From: Aquila chrysaetos chrysaetos
Lineage: Eukaryota; Chordata; Aves; Accipitriformes; Accipitridae
Reading direction: 5' to 3'
DNA length: 64,000 nucleotides
Assembly: GCF_900496995.4 (NCBI RefSeq)
Contig: NC_044030.1
Location: forward strand, 13,637,851-13,701,850
The position numbers and the translations under genes were made by a program. The notes below the pieces were generated by a model, which saw nothing but the letters and a program-made list of their open reading frames with translations, did no database searches and was not told where the DNA came from. Below, one piece after another: positions 27,265 through 39,149 of the stretch; positions within the stretch are counted from its first letter, which is position 1, and each line of letters opens with the position of its first letter.

Positions 27265-27606
27265 CGCTCACCCCGCCTGCGCGCGCGCAGGCACACACGC
27301 CGCCGGCTGGGCACGTGAAGCGAGAGCGCGGGAAAGCACGACGCGAGAGCGAGCATCTGGACCGCCAGCCCCTCTCGCGGGCGCTATGAGGGCGGCGCGC
27401 CGCCCCGGCCGCCAATGGGAGCGGAGGGGTGGGGCGCGAGGGGCAGAGACACCCCCCCACACCCCCCCAGCCCGCAGCCCCGCCCCCCGCCGGGCTCTGG
27501 CGGGGGAGCAGCTGGGGAGCGGGGCTGGGCGGGAAGGGCAGGGCAGGGCGCACTGCCGCCCCATCGTGGCGGGGAAGGCGTCCGCCCGCCACTCGCCACT
27601 CGTGAC

Positions 27607-27622
27607 GGGGGGGGGGGGGGGG
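27607..27622 (+). repeat. 16-base poly-G run inside the CpG island
   Basis: An uninterrupted run of 16 G on the + strand, about 340 bp upstream of the REXO1-like start codon. It can form a G-quadruplex and may also be an assembly-prone homopolymer. Confidence 0.9.
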
Positions 27623-28044
27623 AAGGCGCCCTCCCGCAGCCCTCGGGGTGGGGGCCCGGCCCGTGAGGAGACGCCTCGGCCTAGGCGATGGAGGCTTCAG
27701 CTAGCGTTTGCGGTGGCGGTGTGAGGAGCGAGGGTCCCGCCTCCACCGGGCACCCCGCTGCCGGGGGAGCCCGTGAGAATCAGGGGCTTCACACCCGGGC
27801 GGAGCGGTGCGGTCCTGCCGGCGGGGCGGTCGGCGGAGCTGCGGTGCAGACCTGCAGCCCCAACTGGTTCGAAAAGGCGGCATGTGGCACTGGGGGGGGG
27901 ATACCTACTCCTTACGGGGAAGTACTGTTTTGTCCTCCGGGCGGGTGCCCCGGCTGTAGGTGTCTATTTGCGAGCTAGGTATCTGGGCTACTGTTAGGAG
28001 CACCCGGGTCCCGAGAGCCGTTCTGCCCCAGCCGAAGGAGGGCT

Positions 28045-28093
28045 ACCCACCCACCCACTCACTCAGCCCACCTGCCTACCCACCCACCCACCC
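28045..28093 (+). repeat. ACCC-rich short tandem repeat
   Basis: Two blocks of ACCC repeats (28045-28058 and 28078-28093) separated by imperfect units. Simple sequence just downstream of the CpG island. Confidence 0.7.
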
Positions 28094-28158
28094 GCCTACT
28101 GAGCCAAGAGGCTTCCTGGGCTCTGTGGGCTGTAACGAGCGGATCCGCCTCATCCAGA

Positions 28159-29373
28159 ATGAGCTGTGCAGCCCGCAGCCCATCACGGAGAACAGATGTC
28201 AGGGTGAGTTCATACCACGGGCCCACCTGTCCCAGTGCTCTGCCTCCAGCTAGGCCAGGAGCCAGGTGGCTAGGGAGCTGCAAAAACAGAGCAGGATTAT
28301 GCAAGGCTTCCCTAAAGCACCCTCCAGGCCTCTGTGCAGGGAGTTTGGTGAGCTTGTCTGTTGAGTAGCGTGCAATGGCTCGTCTGGTCTACTCAATACG
28401 CACTGCCAGGACAGCATCTGTTACGTACTTTGAACCCGGCTCCTATGGGTTTCGTTTAATGCTCCTTGCTTTTGCAACTGGAATGGGTAGTCAATCGCTA
28501 TCTGTTTCACCTGTGGTGCTCGATATTTAAAATAGAATCTCCCCTCCCGCCAACACATACTCTTTTCTAGCCTGCTTTTATGGCTGCTGTTGTAGAAGCA
28601 GTTCCATACTTCCGACGATCCTTGTTGCCCTACCTTGAAACTTTTCTGGTTTTGTCTCTTGCTTTTAAGAGTAAGGGACCAGAACTGCACTTGGTATTCA
28701 CAATGTGAATTAACTGGGAATTTGTGGAACAGCACTGTCACATTTTGTGTGCTGTTCTGTGTTCTTTTCCTACTAATTCTGCTAGGTTGAGTCATCAACA
28801 CTCTCAACTCATACAGGTGGGTTGAGCTTGAGTACCACCCTTAAGGCAGAACTTTATTTTCAGATAGTCAAGTACAATTTCAAAACACAGAAAGCATGAA
28901 AATAATAACAAGAGAAAAGAATGAAGAAACTAATTGAAAATGGGCTGCTAATTTAACTGTCCCCCATATATAAGAAAGAACGAAGAAAAAGAAGTCTTGC
29001 ATTGCTGTCTTGTATTTCTGCATTGTGGGACAAATTATTTTCAAAACTTAAGTCATTGTAGCTACTTCTGTGTGCAAGATCCTGAAAGTTAATGGAAGAA
29101 TTCCTGTGTTTTGAGCTGGCTTTAGAAGACCATGGCCAAGCAATTTTTCTAAATCGATTGCATTGCCTTGAAGACAATACATTTTGGCTGTAATCTGGAA
29201 ACCCTAGGTTTTCATGTCCCACTGCTTAAAATTTCTCTACAGACCAGCCTCTACTTCTGACCCTATGGTTCTCATTGCACTTTCCTTCCCCAGGTCGGGG
29301 TAGTGTCAACTGAAGAATTGTTGCTACTGTCTCTGAGTGGCAAAGACAAGTACGATATTCTGGGTTCGAGGCG
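28159..29373 (+). other. Possible two-exon + strand transcript diverging from the CpG island
   Basis: A strong donor AGG|gtgagt follows 28203. A good acceptor (ttccttccccag) opens a putative 80-nt exon at 29294-29373 that ends in a strong donor, gtatgt. From ATG 28159 the two segments splice in phase and read SPSRRTDVR then VGVVSTEELLLLSLSGKDKY. I do not recognise the peptide and could not place a following exon. It may be a noncoding divergent transcript or chance. The rest of this spacer shows nothing else. Confidence 0.25.
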
Positions 29374-29881
29374 GTATGTAAAAACCGGAGGAAATAATAG
29401 AAAAATTTTGTTCTCTTAGAAGATCCACCAAGAGATCTTTTTTCTGTTAAAAGTACCAGCCGTGCTGTTATTTAGGGTTGCATATTACTGTATGCATACA
29501 AACTGCAGAGAGCTGTTATGTACACAAACATTCGAAAATGCACCTAAGCTCACATAACTTTCCCAAAGGATATTTTAAAAAAAAAAAAAAAAAAATTAGT
29601 GAATTATTGGTCAAAAAAATCTTAATTTAAAAAGTAATTATTGTTCAGAGATCCACCACTGCATTCCTGTTCAGTGTGTGCTGCTATTGTTGGATTACTT
29701 GAATTCATTTCAAGCAGTCATTGTGTTTCAGCTGTTTCTTTTTAACTTGAGGAATAATGTGGAACTGTCTTCTGGCCACGGTTGTATCTCCTGGCACTTG
29801 ATTCTGAAGCAGTTAATGTTTGCCCACAAACATTTGTGATCCAGCTTTAATTACACATCACTGTCTTATCAGAATGTAAAT

Positions 29882-29887
29882 TTTATT
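29882..29887 (-). terminator. EQTN: Candidate polyadenylation signal of EQTN
   Basis: AATAAA on the minus strand, about 130 nt past the EQTN stop. Nearest canonical signal downstream of the gene. Confidence 0.5.
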
Positions 29888-30015
29888 CTGTCCTGTTGTG
29901 AAATTTCAAGTTACAAATTTAGAGAATCACAAGTAGCATTTATAAAAACATAGTTGTGCATATACACCAGCATCTGAGTTAGAGAGCTTGTCAGTCACTG
30001 TCAATGAGATTCTAT

Positions 30016-30298
30016 TTAGTTGTGGTCTCCATTTAAGTCTTCATACGAAGGAATACTGCTGAGACTTGATGCATGAGAAATTGGTGGTATATCAACTACA
30101 GAACTGATGATGGGTAATGTTTCAGATTTTGTGCTTTTACCATTACCCTGTATGTCTGATGCTGTTTTCTCACCCCGCAGGCTGCTTTCTGCTGCTCTGG
30201 AAACTGAAGAATCAGGAACTCCCCTCAGAGGGTCAAAGTAAGGTGCAGAAGCTGGTCTCTGTTGTTCATGTGAGCATTGGAATGTATGACAAAAATTT
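30016..30298 (-). CDS. EQTN: EQTN exon 7 (cytoplasmic tail, stop)
   Basis: 283 nt, acceptor ttttag. It encodes NFCHTFQCSHEQQRPASA, then the conserved PYFDPLRGVPDSSV block, then a Ser-rich end ...IPSYEDLNGDHN and TAA. The open frame continues right past the acceptor, but that part is intron. Confidence 0.92.
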
Positions 30299-33200
30299 CT
30301 AAAACACAGAACAAAAATCATTACATTATTCTAACCAGAGTAAACCAATAGGAACTTAACAGATACCATTGAAGATGGACAATAAATTACTGAACTTCCT
30401 TCTTTTTCAAAATTTGAACTAACAAAGGGGAGCATCTCAACTTATAAGGAAAAATCTAGTACGTACACTCTTGGTAATAATGTAATTTTCTACTTCTTAA
30501 TAATTACTGCCTTTGCTTTTTGTTTGCAGGGGGGAAAGTAAGTAAGTTAACTAAATGTGTATACAGCCTTTCTGAGCTTTTATCACATTTTTGCATAGTC
30601 TTTAATCCTATGTTTGGAGTAGCATCTTACTTTACTACCCAAATAATAAAGTAAAGCACAGCACGTGACTGGAAAACCTACCCTTTTTCCATTCTGTACT
30701 TGATGAAAGCCATACAACAGCATATCATGAATATTAAGGAGCAGGCGAGAGTTGTACATGACACAGCAAGCATTACATTTACTTTAATATCTTCTTGGCT
30801 GGTTTCTTGAGCTATGTTCCTTTGAAGCAAATCAGCATCGTCTGACACTACAACAGTAAAGCACACCACTCCACTAGTATGCATACAGTTCACGTCCTGG
30901 ACAAAGCGACTTACATAGAAATGGATTATATCTGTGTGATATGCAAGTAAAAATAAGCACTTTTTAATAAAATGACTAGTTGATGAATTGGCTAAAAGCA
31001 CATCTTCCAATCTTTCTAGACATGATTTGTATCCATCTTAAAAAGTAATACTGACAGAAGTTCAGCAGGCCCCAGGGACTGTTGAGATGTTACTACTCTG
31101 AGTTTATTAGAACCCATTTTTTCATCTCTGAGGAGATGGAGTGGTCTTAAGCACCTGTGGAACCACCAATTCTACACATTCCTAATTTACTGTGTGCAAA
31201 ACCCATCAAGCCTGCTATAGTATATTCTTACTTGGCATTTTTTGGAAAAATACACTGCTTGCATGGTATCTGCTGTCATTGAGATCAGGAACTTGATTAT
31301 GTGCTCTTATTTGATAAAAATGTCTTTGGTACAATTAAAAATCCATCTCTTCTGCATTTCATATTTAAATACATAGCTAATTCTTTTGTATCAAGAGAAA
31401 CAAGTGGGATTGTAATAATTTGCAAGCGGTTGGCTGTTCTAGTTAAGACAATTTGTGTGCGACTGCTATAGCACACTTGATTGCAACATTGTTAATTTTT
31501 TTGCCTGTGGAAAGGAATGTACTGGGAGCTGTCTTCAGCGATCTAGTGCTGTGGTTTAAGCCCAGCCAGCAGCTAAGCACCACGCAGCAGCTCATTTCCA
31601 CACCACCCCCCGCAGTGGGATGTGGGAGAGAATCAGAAGGAAAAAGGTAAAACTCATGGATTGAAATAAGAACAGTTTAACAGAACAGAAAAACTAATAA
31701 TGATAATAATAACAATAATAAAATGACAATACTAATAAAGGGATTGGAATATGCAAAACAAGTTATGTACAGTGCAATTGCTCACCACTCACCAACCGAT
31801 GCCCAGTCAGTTCCCAAACACTGATCCCCCCAGGCAAACCGCTCCCAGTCTATATACTGGGCATGACATGCCATGCCTAAGGGAATACCCCTTTGGCTGG
31901 TTTGGGTCAGCTGCCCTGGCTCTGTCCCTTCCGAACTTCTTGTGCCCCTCCAGCCTTCTTGCTGGCTGAGCATGAGAAGCTGAAAAATCCATGACTTACT
32001 TATAAACACTATTTAGCAACAACTGAAAACATCAGTGTTATCAACACTCTTCTCATACTGAACTCAAAACATAGCACTATACCAGCTACTAGGAAGACAA
32101 TTAACTCCATCCCAGCTGAAACCAGGACAGCTAGTCACTCTGTCTTTTAATTTTTTTAAGTTTTATTTACTGCTTTTTATGGCTATCTTTTAATCCTGGT
32201 TTTGCTAAAGTTCATATAGATATAACCCCCCCCCCCACCCAGTTTCTCCTAGATCTTGTTAACTTTCCTAAGTGTCATTTGTTCTAATAAGCAGTACCAA
32301 TCAGATCTTTAGCTTTTAGCATTATATAGTTTTTAAATGGTGACTAATTCTCAGTCAAAAAGGGGTTCCAAATCAGTCATAAAGCTACTTCTATCTATCA
32401 AGGTGAAACTCCCTGTTTGTGCTCTTCTATTACTTTCAGAGACATCCTCACAAACATTCATAAATTTGGCTCTTGGATCTGAAAAATGTAAGATATAGTA
32501 ATACTTCAGTATTACACAAGGAAAACCTTACATTTAAGCAATAACTTTTTATTTCACCTTTTATGATGCTACATACAAACCCACAACAAAGAGACAAACC
32601 TTTTTAGAATAATTTCTTTCCTTACAGTTTGGTTTATAGAAATGCTTTTGCTTATAGCCCTTTGTTAGAAAATGAAACAAGGTTGGTATATTTTTCTAGC
32701 TATTCAGAAATAGAAACAAGCTAATTTATTTTGCCAGAGATACAGAAAGCATATACTGCTGTTTCATTCATGAATCAGTATGGATAAAAACCATATAAGT
32801 CAGAGGCTAAATTTTGCACACAAATTTTGCAAACAAACGTATGTCTCCAGGTCAGTACAAACTTAACTTCATCCATATATTTGTGACTACATTTAACATT
32901 TTCCTTCACTTGCAAAGTAGTAATAAAATGTAACTGGAGGTAGGAAAACAAGAGATACACAAACTAAAACATTCTTGAAGGTTTTGGCGCAGAAGCATGT
33001 TTTCAGATTAAAAATCAGTTATTTGCATTGCTTTTTCTATGGCTTGCTAATATGGCCCGTGCTAAGTTTCATTGTCTTGGGACTTCAGCTTGTTTACCTG
33101 CTAACAAGTACATGTCTCAAAGACACGGCTTGGCTTATGATTTTTTCTTCTTCTATGATTCTCAGATGAACATGTGACAAAGTCTCTAGATTTCAAGTTT

Positions 33201-36200
33201 CTTTTAAATTTCATTTTTGCCCACCAAATTTAGAATTTCTGTTGTTCTTATACTGTCTAGTTAGAAGAATTGAACTTGTATTTAATCTTTTGCTGAGTCC
33301 TCTACCATACCATCCAAAGGTAGTTCTTCATTATGGCTCTGTGTGAGAGTGGTAAGGTAATGGGGTCCAAATCTGGATTCTGGAAAGAAAAAAGAACAGC
33401 TACAAAGATTATTCCTAAGATAAAGCAGAGAAAGAAAAAACAGAAAGTTCAATATCTAAGATGAAAGGGAAGGAGAAGAAGCATGCCTAGGAAACCTGCT
33501 TCATTATCGTTGAAAGTCTAAAAGCTAGATAAATCAGAAATTAATGTAGTTAACTAGCAAACACGTTTGGAAAGGTGGTAAGAACTGCTTTCTTTAGGAA
33601 AAAAAACCCATATGTTTTATTTTCTAGGACTTTGCAATTCTACAGTGATTAAAAAATTGAGAACTTGAAACAGCTATGTTACGAACTTACAAATAGCAAA
33701 GGAATACCTGGTCTTCAGCTCAATGAACCTGGGAAATTCATGTCAGATCAGCATGTCAAAACAGATTTTTTTAGTGTGATGGTATAATACTAGAAAACCC
33801 AAGGAAAACACCAATTAGCTGTTACCTAGTGCCTGCTCTTCCTGAGAAATGTCCTCTTCTGCTCCTTTGGTGGAGATTAATTTGGCTACAAGCAGTAATA
33901 ATTAAGAAGCTGAAGTTACACAGGGTGAATCTCTTAGGAGTAGAAACTAACTACTTACAAAAATCCCAATCTACATATAAATTTTAAGGCAGACCTATTT
34001 TTGCAGAAGCATTTTCCAGATTAATATTTGATTTTTGATGGCCAGGTATGGAAGGCAATGCATCATTTGCCTATGGTGTTCTGGATGGGCTAACAGTTTT
34101 TACATGAGACCACCTTTCATGCTTCTGGGCAGAGTTGATAAGTGTAACAGCCAGCACCAGTATGTCACTTCCTATATGCAGCTAGTCACTCAGCAAAAAA
34201 ATACATTACTATTATAGTCCATTTTCATAATCCTCAATTGTTAAGTCTAAATTGTAAGAGAAATACCTTAAAGGAATGATTCAGCCAAAACTGGAAAGTG
34301 ACTGTGTTAATCTATACACAGTGCCATGTGTGTTGACAGACACTGTGGCTTTACTTAGTGTCTGCAATTAATTCAGATGTGGATTCTCTTTAAACATGAA
34401 CTGTAAACCATGTTGGTGATCACAAAGGTCACCAATGAGCAGTAGACAATTAAGAGGATTCTTGAAACATAGTGAAACAAAGTGGGAATCAGTGGGATCT
34501 GATTACTCACAAGTCAAATTATGTCTATGAACATATTTTGTTAAAAGGTAGGAGGGCAGCAAGACATTCATTCTCCTCTCTCACCTACCATTCTGTAATT
34601 TTGTTTAATAGTTTGGGATTAATTTAGGATTTCTTGACCTAACCTCTCATTAATTTGTCTTGTTCTTAGAACAGTTGTGTCAGTAACAAATGAATGCAAC
34701 ACAACATAAAATTTGAGATGCATAGGTGCCTGATACATGTGCCAGGCTCTTCTTTCTGGACCTTATTACTGCTTAAGCAGCTGTATATAGTTTCACACTG
34801 CTTAAATGGTATCTTCTGCTACTTACATTTCTCCTGCAATTTCTGCATACTCTTCTTTAACAGATCTTCTCCATCATCAAGTTGGGACACAGATGTCCTT
34901 GCAGAAATGTCTAAATGAATGCATATTAAGTTGAACTCCTATCTTTGCCATATAAGTCTGGCATTTTCCAAAGAGCACAATGGCAGTATTCACAAAAACA
35001 GTCACATCCAAGTGAGAGAGACAATTTTCAAACTACCTAGTTGTGCTTTAACTGATTTCTGGCTCATTAAATGCAGTCATTTTTACAGAGAAACCAAACA
35101 TTCTCTTCTTTGAAAATTTGGATTGCATTGTTCTGTAACTGCCTAAAGTGCAATTGAAATGAGTGTTCCAAAAGCCACATATAACATGTTTCTTCCTCTA
35201 TGTTTTTATTCATAACCTTTTTTGTTTCCAGTCTACAACACACTTATAAATGAATAGTACAAATTTTTAATGTGCTTAGTTCAAGGACTGAATAGTACAG
35301 CACTGTTCCTCTCTCTTCCATCTTCCCCTTCCTGATGCATAAGAGGAACAAACAGTTAACTAAAATCTTTTTCTTGCAGGGGTGTTTTATAATTCCATTC
35401 TTTAACATTATAATGCTCTGGTATTACAAATCTATGTATTTCAAATGTTGCCAGAAAAAGAGCCAAGGTGACTTCGTCCATGAGATGTTCTATAGTCCGC
35501 TCTTTCTTCTGTCCCACCACAGGTAGGCTTTTCATTTCTGTCCCATCTATAAGCACTAGGCATGTGATTGCGTGATCAAATCTGTTTCAAGGACATAGCC
35601 AACAGGATCCTAGATGCAATTATCCAGTCCCGTTACTAGACACTCCCCACCAAATTTGCATGGATGTATAAGCCATTCAGTAGGTTTGTGTGGAGACAGT
35701 GACTCTGTGAAACAATATTATGAGCAGTGATTGCAAACATTAGGTTCATATTAAGTAAAAGGGAGAAATCCACTTCACATAAAATTTTGAATACCTGATC
35801 CTGAAGTGACAGAATATCTATACTTTGCAACTTAATGTCATAGTTTCTATAATCTTCTTACCAGGACTTTGTTCAATATTAGTGTTTTTTTCATAATCAT
35901 CATCATCATCTTCTTCCTTCTCCTCTTCCAAATAATCTCCAGGTAGTGCTACTTTGGAGTAGTCCAGAAAATGCTTAATCAGTAACTTCTTAGCCAAATA
36001 TATGTTTTTTCAAAAAACTGGTGATTTGACAGGCTGCAAAATATGTTTGCTGCAACAAGTGACTAAAACCAGTTTAATATATTATAAAGCAATATTATTC
36101 ACTTTTTGAAAATGCTGTTATTATTTAATTAAAATCTCAATAGTCATATGACACTGTATTTCTAAATATGGCCTGTTTCCAACAGCTATGTACATATACT

Positions 36201-37039
36201 GACATTAAGGAACTGTCTCCTGTGTCAGGCTCCCACTTTGCTCTAATCTGCAGCCTTCACAGTACAGCATGCCAATCACAGTATTTCTCAGTCAGGACAA
36301 AATATTATATATGCTAAGAAAACAATAGTCCAGTCTCGGGTCTGGAGTGTAAGATAACTGCTGCAGTGGTCAGGAAACCAACAGTCCTTTTTTACCTTGT
36401 GAAAATTTTTTCTTTTTCCTTTCCTTTTGTGAAACAGTGAATCTGAGCTGGAGCCAGCCAGAGAAACAGTTGAGAATGTTGCGGTTTTGCTGTTCCTGAT
36501 GACTGAACTCTGTTGTGTATCTGCAGGACTGACTGTTCCTGCACCATTAGTAAGCTCAGGGGCAAACCTTGTGCAATTCTCAATTCAACTTGTTGCTTGG
36601 TTCACAGAATTGTGAGCAGATGCTTTTCTCTCTGGTGTTACGAGCTCTAATGGTTATGTTCTGACTGGATGCTATGTGGTTGCTGGAGATGCTGGACAAG
36701 CTCTATGCATGTTTGCCTCCTATGTGCTTTTGCACCTGCAAACAGGCATAACAAGGCAAACTGCAGGATATGTTTTCAAAATGACGGTGCTACCACAGTG
36801 GACGGGAACGTTCTTATTAAGCTCTCTGAGGGAAAAACTTCATTTAACTAAAAAATAGTGAGAGGAAGAAATACCTTCTGCTTTTATTATTTTTTTTTTA
36901 TATCTAGCAGAATGTAAGCTCTGTAATAATTTTTACCAGAATAAAGTTTTGATTAGAACATACCGTCAGGTGAAATAAATTTTCTCGTAGTCCCTGCAGA
37001 AGTTAGGAGGGATAAAAAGACAAGCAAAATGACTTTCAT
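30016..37039 (-). CDS. EQTN: Equatorin (EQTN), complete 7-exon gene, 275 aa
   Basis: Equatorin is a sperm acrosomal membrane protein that in mammals takes part in acrosome reaction and gamete fusion. Seven exons (listed separately, 828 nt) join in phase from ATG 37037-37039 to TAA 30016-30018. The protein has a signal peptide (MKVILLVFLSLLTSAG), an acidic luminal region with a Glu/Asp tract around residues 35-46, one membrane segment at about 151-175 (VMLAVSCTTLACSLIFMICC) and a Ser-rich cytoplasmic tail. The tail block PYFDPLRGVPDSSVSRAAES resembles mammalian EQTN ([20 protein letters not shown]), as do the exon layout and length (human 294 aa). Position between TEK and MOB3B on the minus strand matches human 9p21. 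The luminal part is diverged, which is usual for a reproductive protein. Its largest gap in support is the exon 2 acceptor, whose polypyrimidine tract is weak. Confidence 0.9.
30682..30847 (-). CDS. EQTN: EQTN exon 6 (transmembrane segment)
   Basis: 166 nt. Luminal stalk AQETSQEDIKV, then the membrane helix, then KYRMEK. Acceptor ttgtag, donor GG|gtaggt. Aligns with human EDLKIKIMLGISLMTLL. Confidence 0.9.
31547..32129 (-). mobile_element. Solo LTR in an EQTN intron
   Basis: 583-bp copy of the same LTR family as 58622-59209, in the opposite orientation. It starts tgctgtggtttaagccc and ends gctgaaaccaggaca. Flanks tctag (31542-31546) and gctag (32130-32134) match at 4 of 5 bases, as expected for an old 5-bp target duplication. 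A degenerate AAT-type microsatellite lies inside. It sits between EQTN exons 5 and 6. No viral internal region adjoins it. Confidence 0.85.
33311..33379 (-). CDS. EQTN: EQTN exon 5
   Basis: 69 nt. It reads SRFGPHYLTTLTQSHNEELP then LD. Acceptor tttccag, donor G|gtatgg. Confidence 0.8.
33826..33885 (-). CDS. EQTN: EQTN exon 4
   Basis: 60 nt. It reads KLISTKGAEEDISQEEQAL. Acceptor cttgtag, donor G|gtaaca. In phase with both neighbours. Confidence 0.8.
34827..34910 (-). CDS. EQTN: EQTN exon 3
   Basis: 84 nt. It reads ISARTSVSQLDDGEDLLKKS then MQKLQEK. Acceptor atttag, donor T|gtaagt. Confidence 0.82.
35862..35951 (-). CDS. EQTN: EQTN exon 2 (acidic tract)
   Basis: 90 nt. It reads ALPGDYLEEEKEEDDDDDYE then KNTNIEQSP, donor G|gtaaga. 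The acceptor (ctccaaag) was chosen because it alone keeps the phase of exon 1. The result aligns with the human NVLPLNEDVNKQEEKNED region. Confidence 0.78.
36964..37039 (-). CDS. EQTN: EQTN exon 1 (signal peptide)
   Basis: 76 nt. It reads MKVILLVFLSLLTSAG then TTRKFISPD, with donor G|gtatgt. A clear hydrophobic signal sequence directly after the start. Confidence 0.88.
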
Positions 37040-37134
37040 AGTGGAACGGTGCTACTTCTCCAGAGATTATCCTGGTCTCTATGGCTGCTCTTCTTAGTCA
37101 GAAGTGGGACACCTTCAGAGGTGTGGTACTGTGA

Positions 37135-37152
37135 CATCATCATCATCATCAT
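37135..37152 (+). repeat. (CAT)6 microsatellite upstream of EQTN
   Basis: Six perfect CAT units about 100 bp upstream of the EQTN start codon. Confidence 0.85.
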
Positions 37153-39149
37153 GCTGAGAGCTGTCATAAGGCAGTCAGACGAGAAGACGAGCCTGCCCAT
37201 CTGGCAAGACCCCACAAATTACACTGGAGTAAAGAGGACACATACTTAAGATAATACGATCAGTCTTACAGATGGAGCTGCAGAGAGCCCTATGGATGTA
37301 GAAGGACTGAACAGTTCCGCTCCCACTTAACTCCTCACTGTTAAATCGTGCTGTGTGGCTTGCTGAGGGGAGGACATGCATTTGGCACTGTAATTTGTAG
37401 TAGATCCTATTTAAAAAAAGAAAAAAATTCTTCTCCTGCTGAAAAGTCTTAATGCAACACACATCCTGTGACTTGATCTACAAGTATAAGGTTCAACACA
37501 ACTTTCAGTTCTCACCTGTTATTTTTGCTCGACTGTAAGCTACAACTGTTTCAAACGCATGTTTCCGATTACAAGTGTTTTGTCTAAACTCTAAAGACTT
37601 CATTGCTTCAAAATACAACATTCTTTGTTTAGATAATGCTGGATATAGAGTGCTAGTAATATTCAGCATGGTTAATTTTAAATGAAAAACCTAGGAAAGG
37701 TATCCTGTTCCTAGTCTGCAACAGTTTGTCAAACTAACGGTGTGACTGCCATTGTGCCAGAGCCTTTTAAAGAAATTTTAATACATGAGAATCTTTCTAG
37801 CTTTTGTGAACTGGAAAAAGGGCAATAAAGAGTCAAAGCAAAAACCGCTAAGGTCTTACATAAGTAAGTGACATAGCTCCCTCTGCTGACTACAGAAAGA
37901 AAAGTCAGGTTTTTAAAACGTGAATGAAAAAATACGTGCTTAGGAGAGAGAGCTGCTGAACAAATATATGAAGAAAAAACGAAGACTGAGAAGAATATAA
38001 TTATACTAGGAGGATAGAAGTCCACAATTTGTAAATACTTATTTAATCAACACTCACATAAGCTGACTTACCGTTGGCCCACGTTACTCACATAAGCAAG
38101 GATTGTAAATTTGACACAATAATGCAAAGATGAGAAAGAAGGGTGTTTCTGGTGTGGCACATAGAGATCCAGTCTGTAGCTTTTGGCGGTTCAGTAAAAT
38201 GGCTTTTGGCTCAGTAAGACGAACTGTGATCTTACAGCCATCGCCCTTCCTCGAGGCATTCAGCTTTGGTTGTAACAGTCACTACTTTTTCAAACTTGCA
38301 TTCAGACATAAGCACTTGAACCCTTTTTCGTGTAAAACATGACATATCTTTTTTAACATCAGAGACAAGTGCATTCTCTCTCTGGAGACAAAGAAGGGTT
38401 CAACCTCTGTCTGAGGCAGACTGTATTCAAGTGACAGATCCCTCACTACAGGTGAGAGGAATAACATAGAGGCAACTTGCATGCGATAATTCCCTACACC
38501 ATCATTGCAGGTAGTGCACAGATCTGTCCACAAGGAATTCAAGTCAAACAGAATGCAAGCCCTATGATTAAGCATAGTGTGGTGGCACTAAAAATTAGGG
38601 TTCATATTAAGAGCAGCCTGCAAGTGATTGATTGACTAGTTAACAAGCAGTAATGTAAAGCAACATGAGGAGCTACCAGAAAGTTTGCGCTGCAGGACAT
38701 GAGCAAATGTGATTTTGAGCTGAGAGGTTGATTTAGCAGAACTGGACACATGGTAAACAGAAGTCTATGGGAAAAACCAAACATCTAAAATGTTTTGGAA
38801 GATATTGAAGAGAGGCGACTGAGGTAAAGAAATAATAACAAGGAATTCTGGATGGTCATCAACAGTCTTTTACCCCAGGATCCAATGATGTTGTGCCACC
38901 AAACTGGAGCAGTACTCCTTATCCTCCTTGTATTGCTGCTGTGGGGAGGATGAAACTTGAATGGAAGAAAAAGGTGATGATGAACAGAGAGGAGGAGGGG
39001 GAAAAAAGAACAAACAAACCAAACAAGCCAATGTTTAAACCAAAGCCATTAGCTTCAACTTATTCTTCCCATTTACACTGCAAGTTGCCTTGGAATCAGT
39101 GTGATGCTCTTTCAACACTTTAATTCAATGGGCATAGCTCACAGAGGGA

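Larger units (their letters stand above)
26865..27770. promoter_or_regulatory. CpG island and promoter of the REXO1-like gene
   Basis: A sharp change to very GC-rich, CpG-dense sequence in an otherwise AT-rich window. It covers REXO1-like exon 1 and its upstream region. An E-box CACGTG at 27312-27317 and a CCAAT box at 27412-27416 lie 50-150 bp upstream of the start codon. The many long open frames here come from the scarcity of stop codons in GC-rich DNA. It may also drive a + strand transcript. Confidence 0.85.

Noticed and set aside
26718..27724. Several long overlapping open frames on both strands in the CpG island (up to 223 codons)
   Set aside because: They arise from GC-rich sequence with few stop codons. 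Only the minus-strand frame at 27108-27264 has a family-like motif, a donor and the right phase.
31751..32009. Short open frames on both strands near 31.8 kb
   Set aside because: They fall inside the solo LTR. The matching frames at 58.8 kb are explained the same way.
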